Position numbers and translations under genes: made by a program | DNA from: Bacteroides thetaiotaomicron VPI-5482 | Lineage (GTDB): Bacteria > Bacteroidota > Bacteroidia > Bacteroidales > Bacteroidaceae | NCBI RefSeq assembly: GCF_000011065.1 | Contig: NC_004663.1 | Span: forward strand, 3,472,001 to 3,536,000 | DNA: 64,000 bases | Direction: 5' to 3' | Notes under the pieces: generated by a model | What the model was told of the DNA's origin: nothing | Database searches by the model: none | What the model saw: only the letters and a program-made list of their open reading frames with translations | Shown here: piece after piece, positions 35,717-45,720 of the stretch | Numbering within the stretch: the stretch's first letter is position 1 | Layout: the number at the start of each line of letters is the position of its first letter

Positions 35717-38497
35717 ATGAATAAAATAAATTATATATTAATCACTCTGCTCCTGGGAGGTTCGGTATCCCTGAATGCACAGACATCGAAAGCTGCTTCG
35801 GAAATGCAGCTGGCAGATACACTGAGCATCGGCTACCAGATGAACGTATCTTCCCGGACCAGCAGTTACTCTATCAACGGAGTCAATGCTTCCGCATTCG
35901 AAAAATCCCCGTACATAGATATCAGCAAAGCTTTGTATGGAAAAGTGGCAGGTCTGAATGTATATCAGGGTACAGGCTCGTCAGCCGATAACGTATCCAC
36001 CCTCTCTATACACGGAAATGCCCCGCTAGTATTAATTGATGGTTTCCCACGTGATATCAGTGACATCACTTCGATGGAAATCGAATCATGCTACGTTCTG
36101 AAAGATGCGGCAGCCGCTGCTCTCTACGGTATGCGTGGTGCGAATGGAGTAGTACTGATCACGACTAAACGCGGAATAAGCAATGGTCTGAAGGTAAATG
36201 TGGACTATAATTTCGGTGTCAATACCCAATTCCGTTCTCCGGACTTCGCAGATGCCTATACGTATGCGAACGCTCTTAACACCGCATTAAGCGGAGACGG
36301 TCTGCCTGCACGCTACAATGCGCAGGAACTGGATGCTTTCCGGACAGGAATCTATCCGTATGATTATCCGAATGTAGACTGGTGGAATGAAACGCTGAAC
36401 AACACAGGATTGACCCACAACCTGAAAATGTCTTTCAGCGGAGGTAGTGACAAATTCCGTTTTTACACGGTAGTTGACTATTACCGGGATCGCTCCATGT
36501 TGAAGAAAAACACGGAAGATACACGTTTCGACACTACACCTACAGACACACGTCTGACCGTACGTACCAATCTGGACGTAAAAGTGACGGAAAGCACATT
36601 GCTGAAAGCCGGCATTGTAGGCAGACTGAAAGAATTCAGAGGTACCCGCTATGGACGCAGCGCTATTTTCAACAAAATCTATGGCATTCCATCCGCTGCA
36701 TTCCCCATTCGTTATGAGAATGGCATTTATGGAGGTAGTTCTGTGTACGGAACCGGTAATCCGGTAGCTCTGTTGAAAGACTACGGACACATCCGTAACG
36801 TATACGGAACACTACTCGCCGACCTAAGCATCCGTCAGGATTTAAGTGCATTGACCAAAGGGCTGGCAGCCGAAGCATCCGTCTCTTTCGATAATATCGG
36901 AGGAATGAATGAAACCACCAATAAAGAGTATCGTTACATGAACAGCAATGCAAGTATCACCAGCGATGGTACACTGGTGACAACTCCTGCCATTTATGGT
37001 ACAGACTCCGAAACACTGGGACATACACAGCCTTTCGAAAGGCTGATGCTACGCAGCGATTTCCAGGCAAAGGTGGATTATAACCGCACTTTTGGCAAAC
37101 ATCAGGTGGGAGGAGCATTGATTTATGATATGCAGTCTGTTGTCAAAAACGGCAGAAACAACTCTCAGAAGAATCAGTCTGTGCTGGTGAACGCCACATA
37201 TACTTACGACAACCGTTACAGCCTCAATGCCGTATTTAACCGTTCGGGATCAGCTTACCTGCCCGACGGAGACAAATACTCGAACTATCCTGCCGTTTCC
37301 GCTGCATGGATCGTTTCCAACGAAGCATTTATGGAAAAGGTGACACCGATCAATCTCTTTAAGATTCGCGCCTCTTACGGTCTGTCCGGATGGGACGGCA
37401 ATCTGAGCCACGAACTATGGCGTCAGTCTTATGGCAGCGGCGGTGCCGGTTATAACTTCGGAGTGAATGCCGGAGGACAGTCCGGTGGCAGTGAAGGCGA
37501 TCTGCCGGTTATCGGCCTGGTAGCGGAAAAATCACAGAAAGCGACTTTCGGATTTGATCTCGCTGCTTTTGATAATCGTTTGAATGCAACAGTAGAAGGT
37601 TTCTACGAAAAACGTTCGGATATACTTGTGTCAGGTGCCAATTCTACTTCCGGTATTATCGGTATCACAGTAGGTCAGGTGAACGAAGGAATCTATAAAT
37701 ACAAAGGAGTGGATGCTTCTTTGAGTTGGAATGATAAGATCGGTGATTTCCATTATGGTATTGGTGCTAGCATGTCATATCTGAATACAGAGGTAGTCAA
37801 TGTAAACCAGGCATATCAGGAATACGACTACCTGTATACCAAGGGCAACCGTATCGGACAGATGTACGGCCTGGAAGCTATCGGCTTCTTCAACAGCCAG
37901 CAGGAAATCAACAACAGTCCGCAACAAACCTTCTCGGACGTAGCTCCCGGTGACGTGAAATACAAAGATCAGAACGGTGACAACCGCATCGACGAGAAAG
38001 ACATTGTGAAAATGTTCGGTTCATCTGTTCCACGCTTCTATTTCGGATTCAATCTGAACTTCTCATACAAGAGACTGGAGCTTTCCGCTGATTTCCAGGG
38101 AATGACCGGAGTCACTGTTTCATTGCTCAACAGTCCGCTTTATAGTCCACTTGTAAGCAATGGCAACATTTCAAATACATTCCTGAATGAAGAAATAAGC
38201 TGGACACCGGAGAATAAGACCAATGCAACCATGCCGAGACTGACTACTCAAGAAAACTTGAATAACTATCGCGCCAGCTCACTGTGGTACCGTGACGGTT
38301 CATTCCTGAAACTGCGTAACCTATTGGTAGCTTATACTTTCCCGAAATCGCAGACTCGCTTTGCCGACCTGAAAGTATTCGTACAAGGCACCAATCTGTT
38401 CTCATTAGACAATATCCATTTTGCCGATCCGGAACAACTTGGCATCGCTTATCCGTCGACAAGAAGTTATTGGGCAGGTATCAAACTTAATTTTTAA
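35717..38497 (+). CDS. SusC-type transporter 2, short form lacking the N-terminal carboxypeptidase-like domain
   Basis: 926 residues, about 130 shorter than its neighbour. The signal peptide (VSLNAQ) is followed almost at once by the plug region: ISKALYGKVAGLNVYQG, LVLIDGFPRDISDITSMEI, YVLKDAAAAALYGMRGANG. The carboxypeptidase-regulatory-like domain and the VVVGYG linker of ordinary SusC are absent. Only DTLSIGYQMNVSSR stands where a TonB-box segment would be expected. The barrel looks intact and ends WAGIKLNF. The domain loss is in frame, so this is probably a working natural variant and not a pseudogene. Confidence 0.92.
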   Translation: MNKINYILITLLLGGSVSLNAQTSKAASEMQLADTLSIGYQMNVSSRTSSYSINGVNASAFEKSPYIDISKALYGKVAGLNVYQGTGSSADNVSTLSIHGNAPLVLIDGFPRDISDITSMEIESCYVLKDAAAAALYGMRGANGVVLITTKRGISNGLKVNVDYNFGVNTQFRSPDFADAYTYANALNTALSGDGLPARYNAQELDAFRTGIYPYDYPNVDWWNETLNNTGLTHNLKMSFSGGSDKFRFYTVVDYYRDRSMLKKNTEDTRFDTTPTDTRLTVRTNLDVKVTESTLLKAGIVGRLKEFRGTRYGRSAIFNKIYGIPSAAFPIRYENGIYGGSSVYGTGNPVALLKDYGHIRNVYGTLLADLSIRQDLSALTKGLAAEASVSFDNIGGMNETTNKEYRYMNSNASITSDGTLVTTPAIYGTDSETLGHTQPFERLMLRSDFQAKVDYNRTFGKHQVGGALIYDMQSVVKNGRNNSQKNQSVLVNATYTYDNRYSLNAVFNRSGSAYLPDGDKYSNYPAVSAAWIVSNEAFMEKVTPINLFKIRASYGLSGWDGNLSHELWRQSYGSGGAGYNFGVNAGGQSGGSEGDLPVIGLVAEKSQKATFGFDLAAFDNRLNATVEGFYEKRSDILVSGANSTSGIIGITVGQVNEGIYKYKGVDASLSWNDKIGDFHYGIGASMSYLNTEVVNVNQAYQEYDYLYTKGNRIGQMYGLEAIGFFNSQQEINNSPQQTFSDVAPGDVKYKDQNGDNRIDEKDIVKMFGSSVPRFYFGFNLNFSYKRLELSADFQGMTGVTVSLLNSPLYSPLVSNGNISNTFLNEEISWTPENKTNATMPRLTTQENLNNYRASSLWYRDGSFLKLRNLLVAYTFPKSQTRFADLKVFVQGTNLFSLDNIHFADPEQLGIAYPSTRSYWAGIKLNF

Positions 38498-38510
38498 TGC
38501 AAAGTAACAA

Positions 38511-40241
38511 ATGAACATTATGAGAACCAAATACATACTCTTAACCATTTTGTCTTCGTTGGTCTTTGCTTCGTGCAACTACCTTGACTTTGATGAAACG
38601 AACAACCTGAAGACAAAAGAAGACATGTACAAGTATTTCGGTACAAGCAAATCAATGCTTACCCACGTATACTCATACATGCCACAAGGCTACCAACTGT
38701 TTGCGACCTCCGGCGGAATTTTCACCGAAGACAGATATTCCATGCGCGACTGTGCCAGTGATGACGGCGAATTCGGAGCCTATGCAGATAATATCCAGAA
38801 TACCAATAACGGTAACTGGTCGCCTATTAAAACTTATGACGATTCATGGACCCTGTATCGCGGTATACGTGCTGCCAACAGCTTTATAGCAGAGATTGCC
38901 CAAGTGGACTTCACACGCTACGAGCACGACGGACAATATACAAACTGGATGAAGCAGCTGAAATATTTCCCTTACGAAGCCAGAGTGCTGCGGGCACACT
39001 ACTTCTTTGAACTGGCACGCCGCTACGGTGACATCGCCATGCCATTGGAAGTACTGACTGAAGAGGAAGCCAATACAATCGGCAAGACACCATTCAGCGA
39101 AGTTATCAGCTTCATTGTCAGTGAATGCGACGACGCTGCCAATAACTTGCCGGACAGCTATGTAAACGAACCGGGAGCAGAAATCGGCAGAGTGACCAAA
39201 GGCTTTGCAATGGCAGTAAAGTCAAAAGCACTGCTATATGCTGCCAGTAAGCTACATAATCCTTCTATGGATACCGAATTGTGGAAAAAGTCTGCCAAAG
39301 CAGCAATAGATATTATCAACACAGGGCTTTACTCTCTCGACCCCCAGGAGAGTGCCAACAACCTCGACTCAAAAGAAGTTGTACTGATGAGGATCAATGG
39401 TGATGACTCGGACTTCGAAATGTTTAATCTCCCGCTTCGCATGACTGCGGGAACACGCACTTCCAGTCTTATCCCATACAGCAATTACCCATCACAAAAC
39501 CTTGTGGACGCATTCGAGACAGTCAACGGTTACAAAGTAACCCTAGAAAACACAGGATGGGTTTGCGAAGACCCTGCATTTGACCCGCAATCACCTTATG
39601 AGAATCGTGACAAACGTTTCTACCGCGCTATTCTTGCCAACGGAATGTCGTTTAAAGACTACACCATTGAAACCTTCAAAGGTGGCGCCGACGACGGAAT
39701 CGTATCACAAGGCGGTTCACCGACAGGATACTTCCTGCGCAAGTACATTCAGGAAGCTACTAGCTTTGAACCGGGTAAAGAAGCTGTCAGCAAGCATCAT
39801 TGGGTGATTTACCGCTATGCGGAAACATTACTAACGTATGCGGAATCTATGGTCAACGCTTTCAATGATGTCAATTACACAGATGAGACTTATAAGTATT
39901 CTGCTCTGTGGGCTATCAATGAAGTGAGAAAGAATGCCGATATGCCGTTGATTCCTTCCATGGGAAAAGATGAATTCATGGAACGCCTGTACAATGAATG
40001 GCGTGTAGAGTTTGCTTTCGAAGATCATCGTTTCTGGGATGTACGGAGATGGAAGATTGCCGATACTACCCAACGGGAACTATACGGAGTAAAGATCGAG
40101 AAGCAAGCGGACGGTACGTTCAACTTCTACAAGAACCTTTACGAAACCCGTAACTGGAGAGATTGCATGTATCTGTATCCGATCCCTCAAAGCGAACTAT
40201 ACAAGAATACAAACTTAAATCCTCAAAACACAGGATGGTAA
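38511..40241 (+). CDS. SusD-family lipoprotein 2
   Basis: 576 residues; lipobox LVFASCNYLDF. SusD features: EARVLRAHYFFELARRYGDI, YRYAETLLTYAESM, YNEWRVEFAFEDHRFWDVRR and the end NLNPQNTGW. Pairs with the short SusC encoded 13 bases upstream. The start may be the ATG at 38511 or the one at 38520. Confidence 0.94.
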   Translation: MNIMRTKYILLTILSSLVFASCNYLDFDETNNLKTKEDMYKYFGTSKSMLTHVYSYMPQGYQLFATSGGIFTEDRYSMRDCASDDGEFGAYADNIQNTNNGNWSPIKTYDDSWTLYRGIRAANSFIAEIAQVDFTRYEHDGQYTNWMKQLKYFPYEARVLRAHYFFELARRYGDIAMPLEVLTEEEANTIGKTPFSEVISFIVSECDDAANNLPDSYVNEPGAEIGRVTKGFAMAVKSKALLYAASKLHNPSMDTELWKKSAKAAIDIINTGLYSLDPQESANNLDSKEVVLMRINGDDSDFEMFNLPLRMTAGTRTSSLIPYSNYPSQNLVDAFETVNGYKVTLENTGWVCEDPAFDPQSPYENRDKRFYRAILANGMSFKDYTIETFKGGADDGIVSQGGSPTGYFLRKYIQEATSFEPGKEAVSKHHWVIYRYAETLLTYAESMVNAFNDVNYTDETYKYSALWAINEVRKNADMPLIPSMGKDEFMERLYNEWRVEFAFEDHRFWDVRRWKIADTTQRELYGVKIEKQADGTFNFYKNLYETRNWRDCMYLYPIPQSELYKNTNLNPQNTGW

Positions 40242-40272
40242 TTAATTGTCTAATCTAATATTTAAAAGATAT

Positions 40273-41751
40273 ATGAAAAAGTTATATAGCAACACGTTAA
40301 TGCAACTGATTCTTGCACTGTGCACATTCAGTTTTGTAGCATGCCAGGAGTTTGACATCGACTCACAGCCGGAAGGTCCTCTCAATATCCAGATAGATGC
40401 TTTGGAGTCTTATACTGCTTTGGCAACTTCTCCAAGCAATGTAGTGTTCAACATCAGCTCCAACACTCCCTGGACGATCGAAAGTGACCAGCAGTGGTGC
40501 AAGCCGACTCCTTCGATGAGTGCAGCCAGCTCACTTGTGTCGGAGATTGTGGTGACAATGGAAAACAATACAGGAAAGAAAGCACGTACAGCCAAACTGA
40601 CTATCAAGGCAGAAGGCGTTGAAGGCACCAAGGTAGTTACTATCGAGCAGGCTTCGAAAGAAGATTTAGTAGTAATTCCTTACGACCAGATTGTGCCGAC
40701 AGTAGGTGGAACCATCTCTTTCAATATTGTGTCAAACAAGCCATTCCAAATAATTCCTTCCACACAGTTTGTAGAACAAATCTCTCCGGCTTCGGGCGAT
40801 GGTAATGAAGATGGCAACAAAATTCCCATAACCATCACAATACCAGAAAATACAGGAGGTGTAAGAACAGCTGAAATCACTGTCAAGACAGAGTTTCAGG
40901 AGAAATCATTCACCATTACACAAGACGGTATCATCATCGAGCCCAAGAATGAAGAAGAAAAAACCAACCAACTGAATGGCATGGGCGGAGAGAAAAACAT
41001 CGAAATCAACTCCAGCGTAGAGTGGAAAGTAGAGGTTCCTGCCGAATTTAAGGAATGGCTAAGTGCCGAAGCTGATGGTAATAATCTGACGCTTAAAGCA
41101 GGATACAACAATTTGTTTATTACAAGAGTGGGACATGTGTTGCTTTATCCCAAGAGCAATGTTCCGGGATTTGAAGGTGTACCCGTTGAAGTGAGACAGC
41201 CTAGAAATATGTGGGCAGACGGAGCCGAAGATATTGACCCGGAAACAGGATATGCAACCATACGAAGCAATGCGCAAAATAGATATGTGCCCAACTTCTC
41301 TTATGGAAAGGGGAAAATCGTTTGGAACTTTGAAAGCGTCAATATGCCTGCCGGAACGGATGGATTCCTTTACCTGAATGGTGACACATGGCACTGGAAT
41401 GGTGCAGCAAACGGTGCAGGTTGGATACAAATCAGAATTTATCCGCAAGATTCAACAACAAAATCCAGTTTTAAACTTCACTACGACTGGACAGCTGAAG
41501 AATTTACGCTGGAAGAAAGCATGAACGACATCAAAACCATTGAGTTAGATACCAAAGTTGATCCGGAAGACGCGACAAAAGTAAACGTAACATTCTCTAT
41601 CAACGGAAAAGTATACTATTCCGGTAAGAAACACAATGCCTTTGACTTGGATGGACATAAAGGCGTAATATTCTATTCCGGATTCAGCGGTCCATTCTCA
41701 CCGGAATGTACCATCGTCTTTAAGTCGTTAGACTATGAAGTTTATGAATAA
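40273..41751 (+). CDS. BACON-domain surface lipoprotein 1 (putative glycan-binding protein)
   Basis: 492 residues; lipobox TFSFVACQE. Three successive immunoglobulin-like BACON-type domains (around residues 40-130, 130-220 and 220-310; for example SSNTPWTIESDQQWC, then VVTIEQAS at a domain end). The C-terminal domain of about 180 residues is beta-rich and Trp-rich (YLNGDTWHWNGAANGAGW), suitable for carbohydrate binding. No catalytic motif. In PULs this position, just after SusC/D, usually holds surface glycan-binding proteins. The open frame begins with a TTG at 40246; the ATG at 40273 gives a proper signal peptide. Confidence 0.83.
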   Translation: MKKLYSNTLMQLILALCTFSFVACQEFDIDSQPEGPLNIQIDALESYTALATSPSNVVFNISSNTPWTIESDQQWCKPTPSMSAASSLVSEIVVTMENNTGKKARTAKLTIKAEGVEGTKVVTIEQASKEDLVVIPYDQIVPTVGGTISFNIVSNKPFQIIPSTQFVEQISPASGDGNEDGNKIPITITIPENTGGVRTAEITVKTEFQEKSFTITQDGIIIEPKNEEEKTNQLNGMGGEKNIEINSSVEWKVEVPAEFKEWLSAEADGNNLTLKAGYNNLFITRVGHVLLYPKSNVPGFEGVPVEVRQPRNMWADGAEDIDPETGYATIRSNAQNRYVPNFSYGKGKIVWNFESVNMPAGTDGFLYLNGDTWHWNGAANGAGWIQIRIYPQDSTTKSSFKLHYDWTAEEFTLEESMNDIKTIELDTKVDPEDATKVNVTFSINGKVYYSGKKHNAFDLDGHKGVIFYSGFSGPFSPECTIVFKSLDYEVYE

Positions 41752-41778
41752 ATGTGTAAACAATAACTTGAAGTGTTT

Positions 41779-43254
41779 ATGAAATCTGATAAATTACATA
41801 AAATAGCCTTCTTAGGACTTTTCACACTACTGGCAGCAGTTCCTGTGTTGCAAAGCTGTGATGACGATGAGAAGCAAAAGGCTGTCGACCTGCGCTACCG
41901 TGTAGAAGACTCATATCTACTACCCGCCGACGGCACAACCGATGAACTGAGCGTCACTTTCCAGGTGAAATCAACCGATCCATGGGAAATATTCGGAGAA
42001 AACAAAGGTGACTGGTATGCCATTTCACCAGCCACGGGTGATAACCCGGAAAAGACATACGATGTAACCATCAAATGTGAGGAAAATACCAGCTTGGACG
42101 ATCGTACTGAGGTCATTAACATCAAGAGCGATTATTGGACCGGTAAAAAATTCACACTGACTCAAAAAGGTACTGCCTACTTAGAGTACGAAGGAGTGGA
42201 TATGATTGAAAAAAACGGAAATGTGCCCGAAGTGTTCAGTGTGCTTAGCAATCAAAAGTGGACAGCCAAGGTGACTGATGGAGAAGAGTGGCTTTCCATC
42301 AGTCAAGGAGCTTCCGGAATGGAAAACGGTACAGTGGAACTGAAAGCAACCCCCAATACCGGTGCCATGCGTTACGGAGTGGTAACTTTATATGACCGCA
42401 ATGGTGACAAACAACAGGAAGTGAACATCACCCAAGATGGTGTACAGATTGAACCCGCACAGCCCGAAAACGGCAAGTGGTATGAAGTGGAAGCTGTGGG
42501 CGGAAAGCTGACTATTCACGTAGTAGCCAATTCACGCTGGGGAGTTACGAAAGAGATTCCGTCAGACGAAACATGGTATGAATTTGAGCAAACCGAATTT
42601 AATGGAAGTGCCGATTTGGTTATCAATGTAGCAGAATACAGCACTAGCTCTTCGGTACGCAACGGAACCATCATTCTCTCTTCCCTCAGTGATGAAGAAG
42701 GAATAGAACCGGTGACTACTACCATACGAATCAAACAAGCCAGTTCAGAATCATCAAGAACTACCGTGAACGAAGAAAACAGAGAGGTGAGCGGAGATTA
42801 TTACTTTGGCAGCCAACTGATGCCTGGACGATATAATATCTACATCGGACCGTTCAACGGCAACATGAATATGTTCTTCATGATTAATGCCACTCCGTGG
42901 ACCGAATTCCGTTGGCACGTGGCAGGCGGAAAGAGTGACCTCAGCACTACTCCATGGAGCCAGAAAGTATTTAGCGGTGCAGCCGGAACGGTGAAAACAC
43001 TGGATACGAATGCTGACAATAAGTTGGGATGGAATATCCTGCAAGAAGAAAATGAAACCGGTACATGGATTAGGGTAGAATGGTACCTCAACGATGAGTT
43101 TATCATTTCCACTATCTCCGATGGTACCCAGGACTGGAAAGTACCAGGAAATATTCTTGTTGAGAAAGGTGGACAGATCATGGTGCGCTGCAACGATGGC
43201 ACACTGCCGCTACGCAAATGGGAATACATCGAACCGCTGAAGTGGGGCGAATAG
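41779..43254 (+). CDS. BACON-domain surface lipoprotein 2 (putative glycan-binding protein)
   Basis: 491 residues; lipobox VPVLQSCDDD. As in the preceding gene there are three BACON-like repeats (VKSTDPWEIFGENKGDWY, VLSNQKWTAKVTDGEEWL, VVANSRWGVTKEIPSDETW). The C-terminal module differs: NIYIGPFNGNMNMFFMI and ATPWTEFRWHVAGG, again Trp-rich and suited to sugar binding. The frame begins at GTG 41773; ATG 41779 is preferred. The two proteins share architecture but not an obvious C-terminal fold, so they may bind different parts of the glycan. Confidence 0.82.
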   Translation: MKSDKLHKIAFLGLFTLLAAVPVLQSCDDDEKQKAVDLRYRVEDSYLLPADGTTDELSVTFQVKSTDPWEIFGENKGDWYAISPATGDNPEKTYDVTIKCEENTSLDDRTEVINIKSDYWTGKKFTLTQKGTAYLEYEGVDMIEKNGNVPEVFSVLSNQKWTAKVTDGEEWLSISQGASGMENGTVELKATPNTGAMRYGVVTLYDRNGDKQQEVNITQDGVQIEPAQPENGKWYEVEAVGGKLTIHVVANSRWGVTKEIPSDETWYEFEQTEFNGSADLVINVAEYSTSSSVRNGTIILSSLSDEEGIEPVTTTIRIKQASSESSRTTVNEENREVSGDYYFGSQLMPGRYNIYIGPFNGNMNMFFMINATPWTEFRWHVAGGKSDLSTTPWSQKVFSGAAGTVKTLDTNADNKLGWNILQEENETGTWIRVEWYLNDEFIISTISDGTQDWKVPGNILVEKGGQIMVRCNDGTLPLRKWEYIEPLKWGE

Positions 43255-43276
43255 CCAACGTAACATTGACAAAGAA

Positions 43277-43310
43277 AAAGTACCTGCCTGTACAAACTGG
43301 CAGGTACTTT
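43277..43310 (+). terminator. Intra-operon hairpin before the GH16 gene
   Basis: AAAGTACCTGCC (43277-43288) pairs perfectly with GGCAGGTACTTT (43299-43310) around a 10-base loop. Only a short T stretch follows, so it is more likely an attenuator or RNA-processing/stability site than a full terminator. It separates transport and binding genes from enzyme genes. Confidence 0.55.
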
Positions 43311-43347
43311 ACTACCAACGTAAAATAATGAACGAACCAAAAAAGTT

Positions 43348-44469
43348 ATGATGAAAAGAAAAATATTACTTATACTGAACATGGCAATCATCGGATTTTC
43401 CACTGCTGCCTGTTCGGATGATGAGACCAATTACATCACTCCGGAAAAGAAATATCCGCTCACTGATTTTGCCGTAGCAGTAAATAATGTGTCAGCGAAT
43501 ACGACTTCCTATTATCATGGGAAGATAGACCAGACAACCCACAGAGTGGAAATCGGTACGATCGAGGATGCCAATACCATCACCGGCGTAGACTATACGC
43601 TAATGAGCGATGGAGCCACCATCTCACCGGACCCGGCAACATTTGTACACAACTGGAAAAAAGAGCAGACAGTGACCGTCACCACCGAAGACAATCAAAC
43701 AACGACCTATACTATCGTACTGACCAAGTTTGACGACACCATGAAGGACGTTCTCTTCATGGACGAGTTCGATGTGGACGGCAATCCGGACCCGACCAAA
43801 TGGGTACTCTGCCAGAAAGCAGGCTCCGACTGGAACGACGAAATGTCCGAAAGTTATGACCAGGCTTACGTAAAAGACGGCAGACTTATACTGAAAGCCG
43901 AAAAAATAGGTGATGAATACAAAGCCGGCGGTATCGAAACGCAAGGTAAGTTTGACTTCACCTTCGGACGGGTGGAAGTAAAAGCCAAAATCACCAGTTA
44001 CCCCAATGGCGCATTCCCCGCTATCTGGATGATGCCGAAGAAATATATCTATGACGGATGGCCGAATTGCGGAGAAATCGATATCATGGAACATGTGAAA
44101 CAGGAATCCGCGATCCATCATACGATACATACTCACTACACGTATGATTTGAACATCAAAGATCCGTCCAACACCGCACAAGTAACTTGCAATTATCAGG
44201 ATTGGAACATCTACGCTTTAGAATGGAGCGAAGACAAACTGACTTTCTTCGTCAATGGACAGGAGACTTTCTCTTACTCAAACCTGAAACTGGAGAATGA
44301 AGCAGAAATGAAGCAATGGCCGTTCACAAAAGATTCTTCATTCTATCTCATCCTGAACATGGGATTAGGAGGAGACAGACCGGGCTCATGGGCAGGTCCT
44401 ATCGATGATGCCAACTTACCTGCCATCATGGAAATTGACTGGGTAAAAATAACCAAGTTAGATAAATAG
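43348..44469 (+). CDS. GH16 endo-glycosidase lipoprotein (endo-O-glycanase type, BT2824-like)
   Basis: 373 residues; lipobox FSTAACSDD, so surface or periplasmic. An N-terminal Ig-like module (about 30-125) precedes the GH16 jelly-roll. The catalytic signature GEIDIMEHV gives nucleophile Glu243, Asp245 and acid/base Glu248 in the ExDxxE form. RVEVKAKITSYPNGAFPAIW and HTHYTYD are further GH16 blocks. From gene order this corresponds to B. thetaiotaomicron BT2824, which I recall as one of the GH16 endo-O-glycanases that cut poly-LacNAc (GlcNAc/Gal) within mucin O-glycans. Family is certain; substrate is by recalled homology. Confidence 0.9.
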   Translation: MMKRKILLILNMAIIGFSTAACSDDETNYITPEKKYPLTDFAVAVNNVSANTTSYYHGKIDQTTHRVEIGTIEDANTITGVDYTLMSDGATISPDPATFVHNWKKEQTVTVTTEDNQTTTYTIVLTKFDDTMKDVLFMDEFDVDGNPDPTKWVLCQKAGSDWNDEMSESYDQAYVKDGRLILKAEKIGDEYKAGGIETQGKFDFTFGRVEVKAKITSYPNGAFPAIWMMPKKYIYDGWPNCGEIDIMEHVKQESAIHHTIHTHYTYDLNIKDPSNTAQVTCNYQDWNIYALEWSEDKLTFFVNGQETFSYSNLKLENEAEMKQWPFTKDSSFYLILNMGLGGDRPGSWAGPIDDANLPAIMEIDWVKITKLDK

Positions 44470-44594
44470 GTTTTAAGGTAGGAGCCAAGGTTTTTAGGAA
44501 CTTCTAAAGAAGGAGGAATGGAAGTATAGAGACTATTCAAAACTTTCATTCCTCTATTTGTTTTCGGGTATTAAATCTTTTTTACTTATTAAAC

Positions 44595-45638
44595 ATGAAA
44601 CATGTATTATACGCATTATTAACGGCTGTAAGCATTTTATTCACTAGTTGCGGACCCTCTTCTAATACCAACAACCCACAGGTGCCCAATGTGCCTCAAC
44701 CGCAGCCTCAGCCCCAACCGGAAGTCACCCAGAAAGTAGTTATCGGCTACCTTGCGCTTGACGACTGGGAGTTTGAAAGTTTATTTCCTACGATAGAATG
44801 GAAATATCTGACGCATATCAATGCCAGCTTTGCAAGAGTAAAAGCAGACGGCACTCTAAACATTAATCCTGTCCGGAAGAGAATTGAAAGTGTACGTGAA
44901 ACGGCTCACAAGCATAATGTCAAGATTCTGATATCTTTGGCTAAGAACAGTCCGGGAGAATTCACTACCGCCATCAATGATCCGAAAGCCAGAAAAGAAC
45001 TGATACAGCAGATTATTGCATTCACTAAAGAATATAAACTGGACGGCTTCGACATCGATTATGAGGAATATGACAACTGGGATAAGAATTTCCCCTCATT
45101 ATTGGTTTTTGCCAGAGGTTTATACCTGGCAAAAGAGAAAAATATGCTGATGACCTGTGCCGTCAACAGCCGCTGGCTTAATTACGGAACCGAATGGGAG
45201 CAATACTTCGACTATATCAACCTGATGAGTTATGACCGGGGAGCGTTTACCGATAAACCGGTCCAGCATGCTTCATACGATGACTTTGTGAAAGACCTCA
45301 AATACTGGAATGAACAATGTCGGGCATCCAAAAGTAAAATAGTGGGAGGACTTCCTTTTTATGGATATTCCTGGGAGGAAAGTCTGCAAGGCGCAGTGGA
45401 TGACGTTCGTGGAATCCGCTATAGCGGCATACTCAAACATCTTGGAAATGAAGCAGCGGACAAGGATAATATAGGCAAGACTTATTATAACGGCCGCCCT
45501 ACTATAGCCAACAAATGTAAGTTCATCAAAGAAAACGACTATGCCGGCGTGATGATCTGGCAATTATTCCAAGATGCCCACAATGATAACTATGACTTAA
45601 AGCTCATAAACGTTGTAGGCAGAGAAATGATGGAATAG
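44595..45638 (+). CDS. GH18 family lipoprotein
   Basis: 347 residues; lipobox LFTSCGPS, then a Pro-Gln linker (PQPQPQPQPE) that would hold the domain off the membrane. The (beta/alpha)8 domain has the GH18 catalytic motif DGFDIDYEEYD with Glu157 as acid and Asp153/Asp155 for substrate-assisted catalysis. MSYDRG carries the conserved Tyr and the barrel ends with GVMIWQLFQDA. GH18 includes chitinases and endo-beta-N-acetylglucosaminidases; in this PUL a host GlcNAc-containing glycan is the likely target. A 125-base gap separates it from the GH16 gene, so it may have extra control. Confidence 0.9.
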   Translation: MKHVLYALLTAVSILFTSCGPSSNTNNPQVPNVPQPQPQPQPEVTQKVVIGYLALDDWEFESLFPTIEWKYLTHINASFARVKADGTLNINPVRKRIESVRETAHKHNVKILISLAKNSPGEFTTAINDPKARKELIQQIIAFTKEYKLDGFDIDYEEYDNWDKNFPSLLVFARGLYLAKEKNMLMTCAVNSRWLNYGTEWEQYFDYINLMSYDRGAFTDKPVQHASYDDFVKDLKYWNEQCRASKSKIVGGLPFYGYSWEESLQGAVDDVRGIRYSGILKHLGNEAADKDNIGKTYYNGRPTIANKCKFIKENDYAGVMIWQLFQDAHNDNYDLKLINVVGREMME

Positions 45639-45720
45639 ACGAGATATACCGCTTTCTCTTATGCAGAAGACCCTATCCTGTTGTGCTTTTCACCTATTGT
45701 TATCAGATTTTTAATAGGAG

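Noticed and set aside
42840..43430. 196-codon minus-strand frame across the second BACON gene and the GH16 start
   Set aside because: Antisense to two clear lipoprotein genes.
44513..44554. GAGGAATG/CATTCCTC hairpin between GH16 and GH18
   Set aside because: Eight base pairs, 26-base loop and no adjoining T-run; weak.
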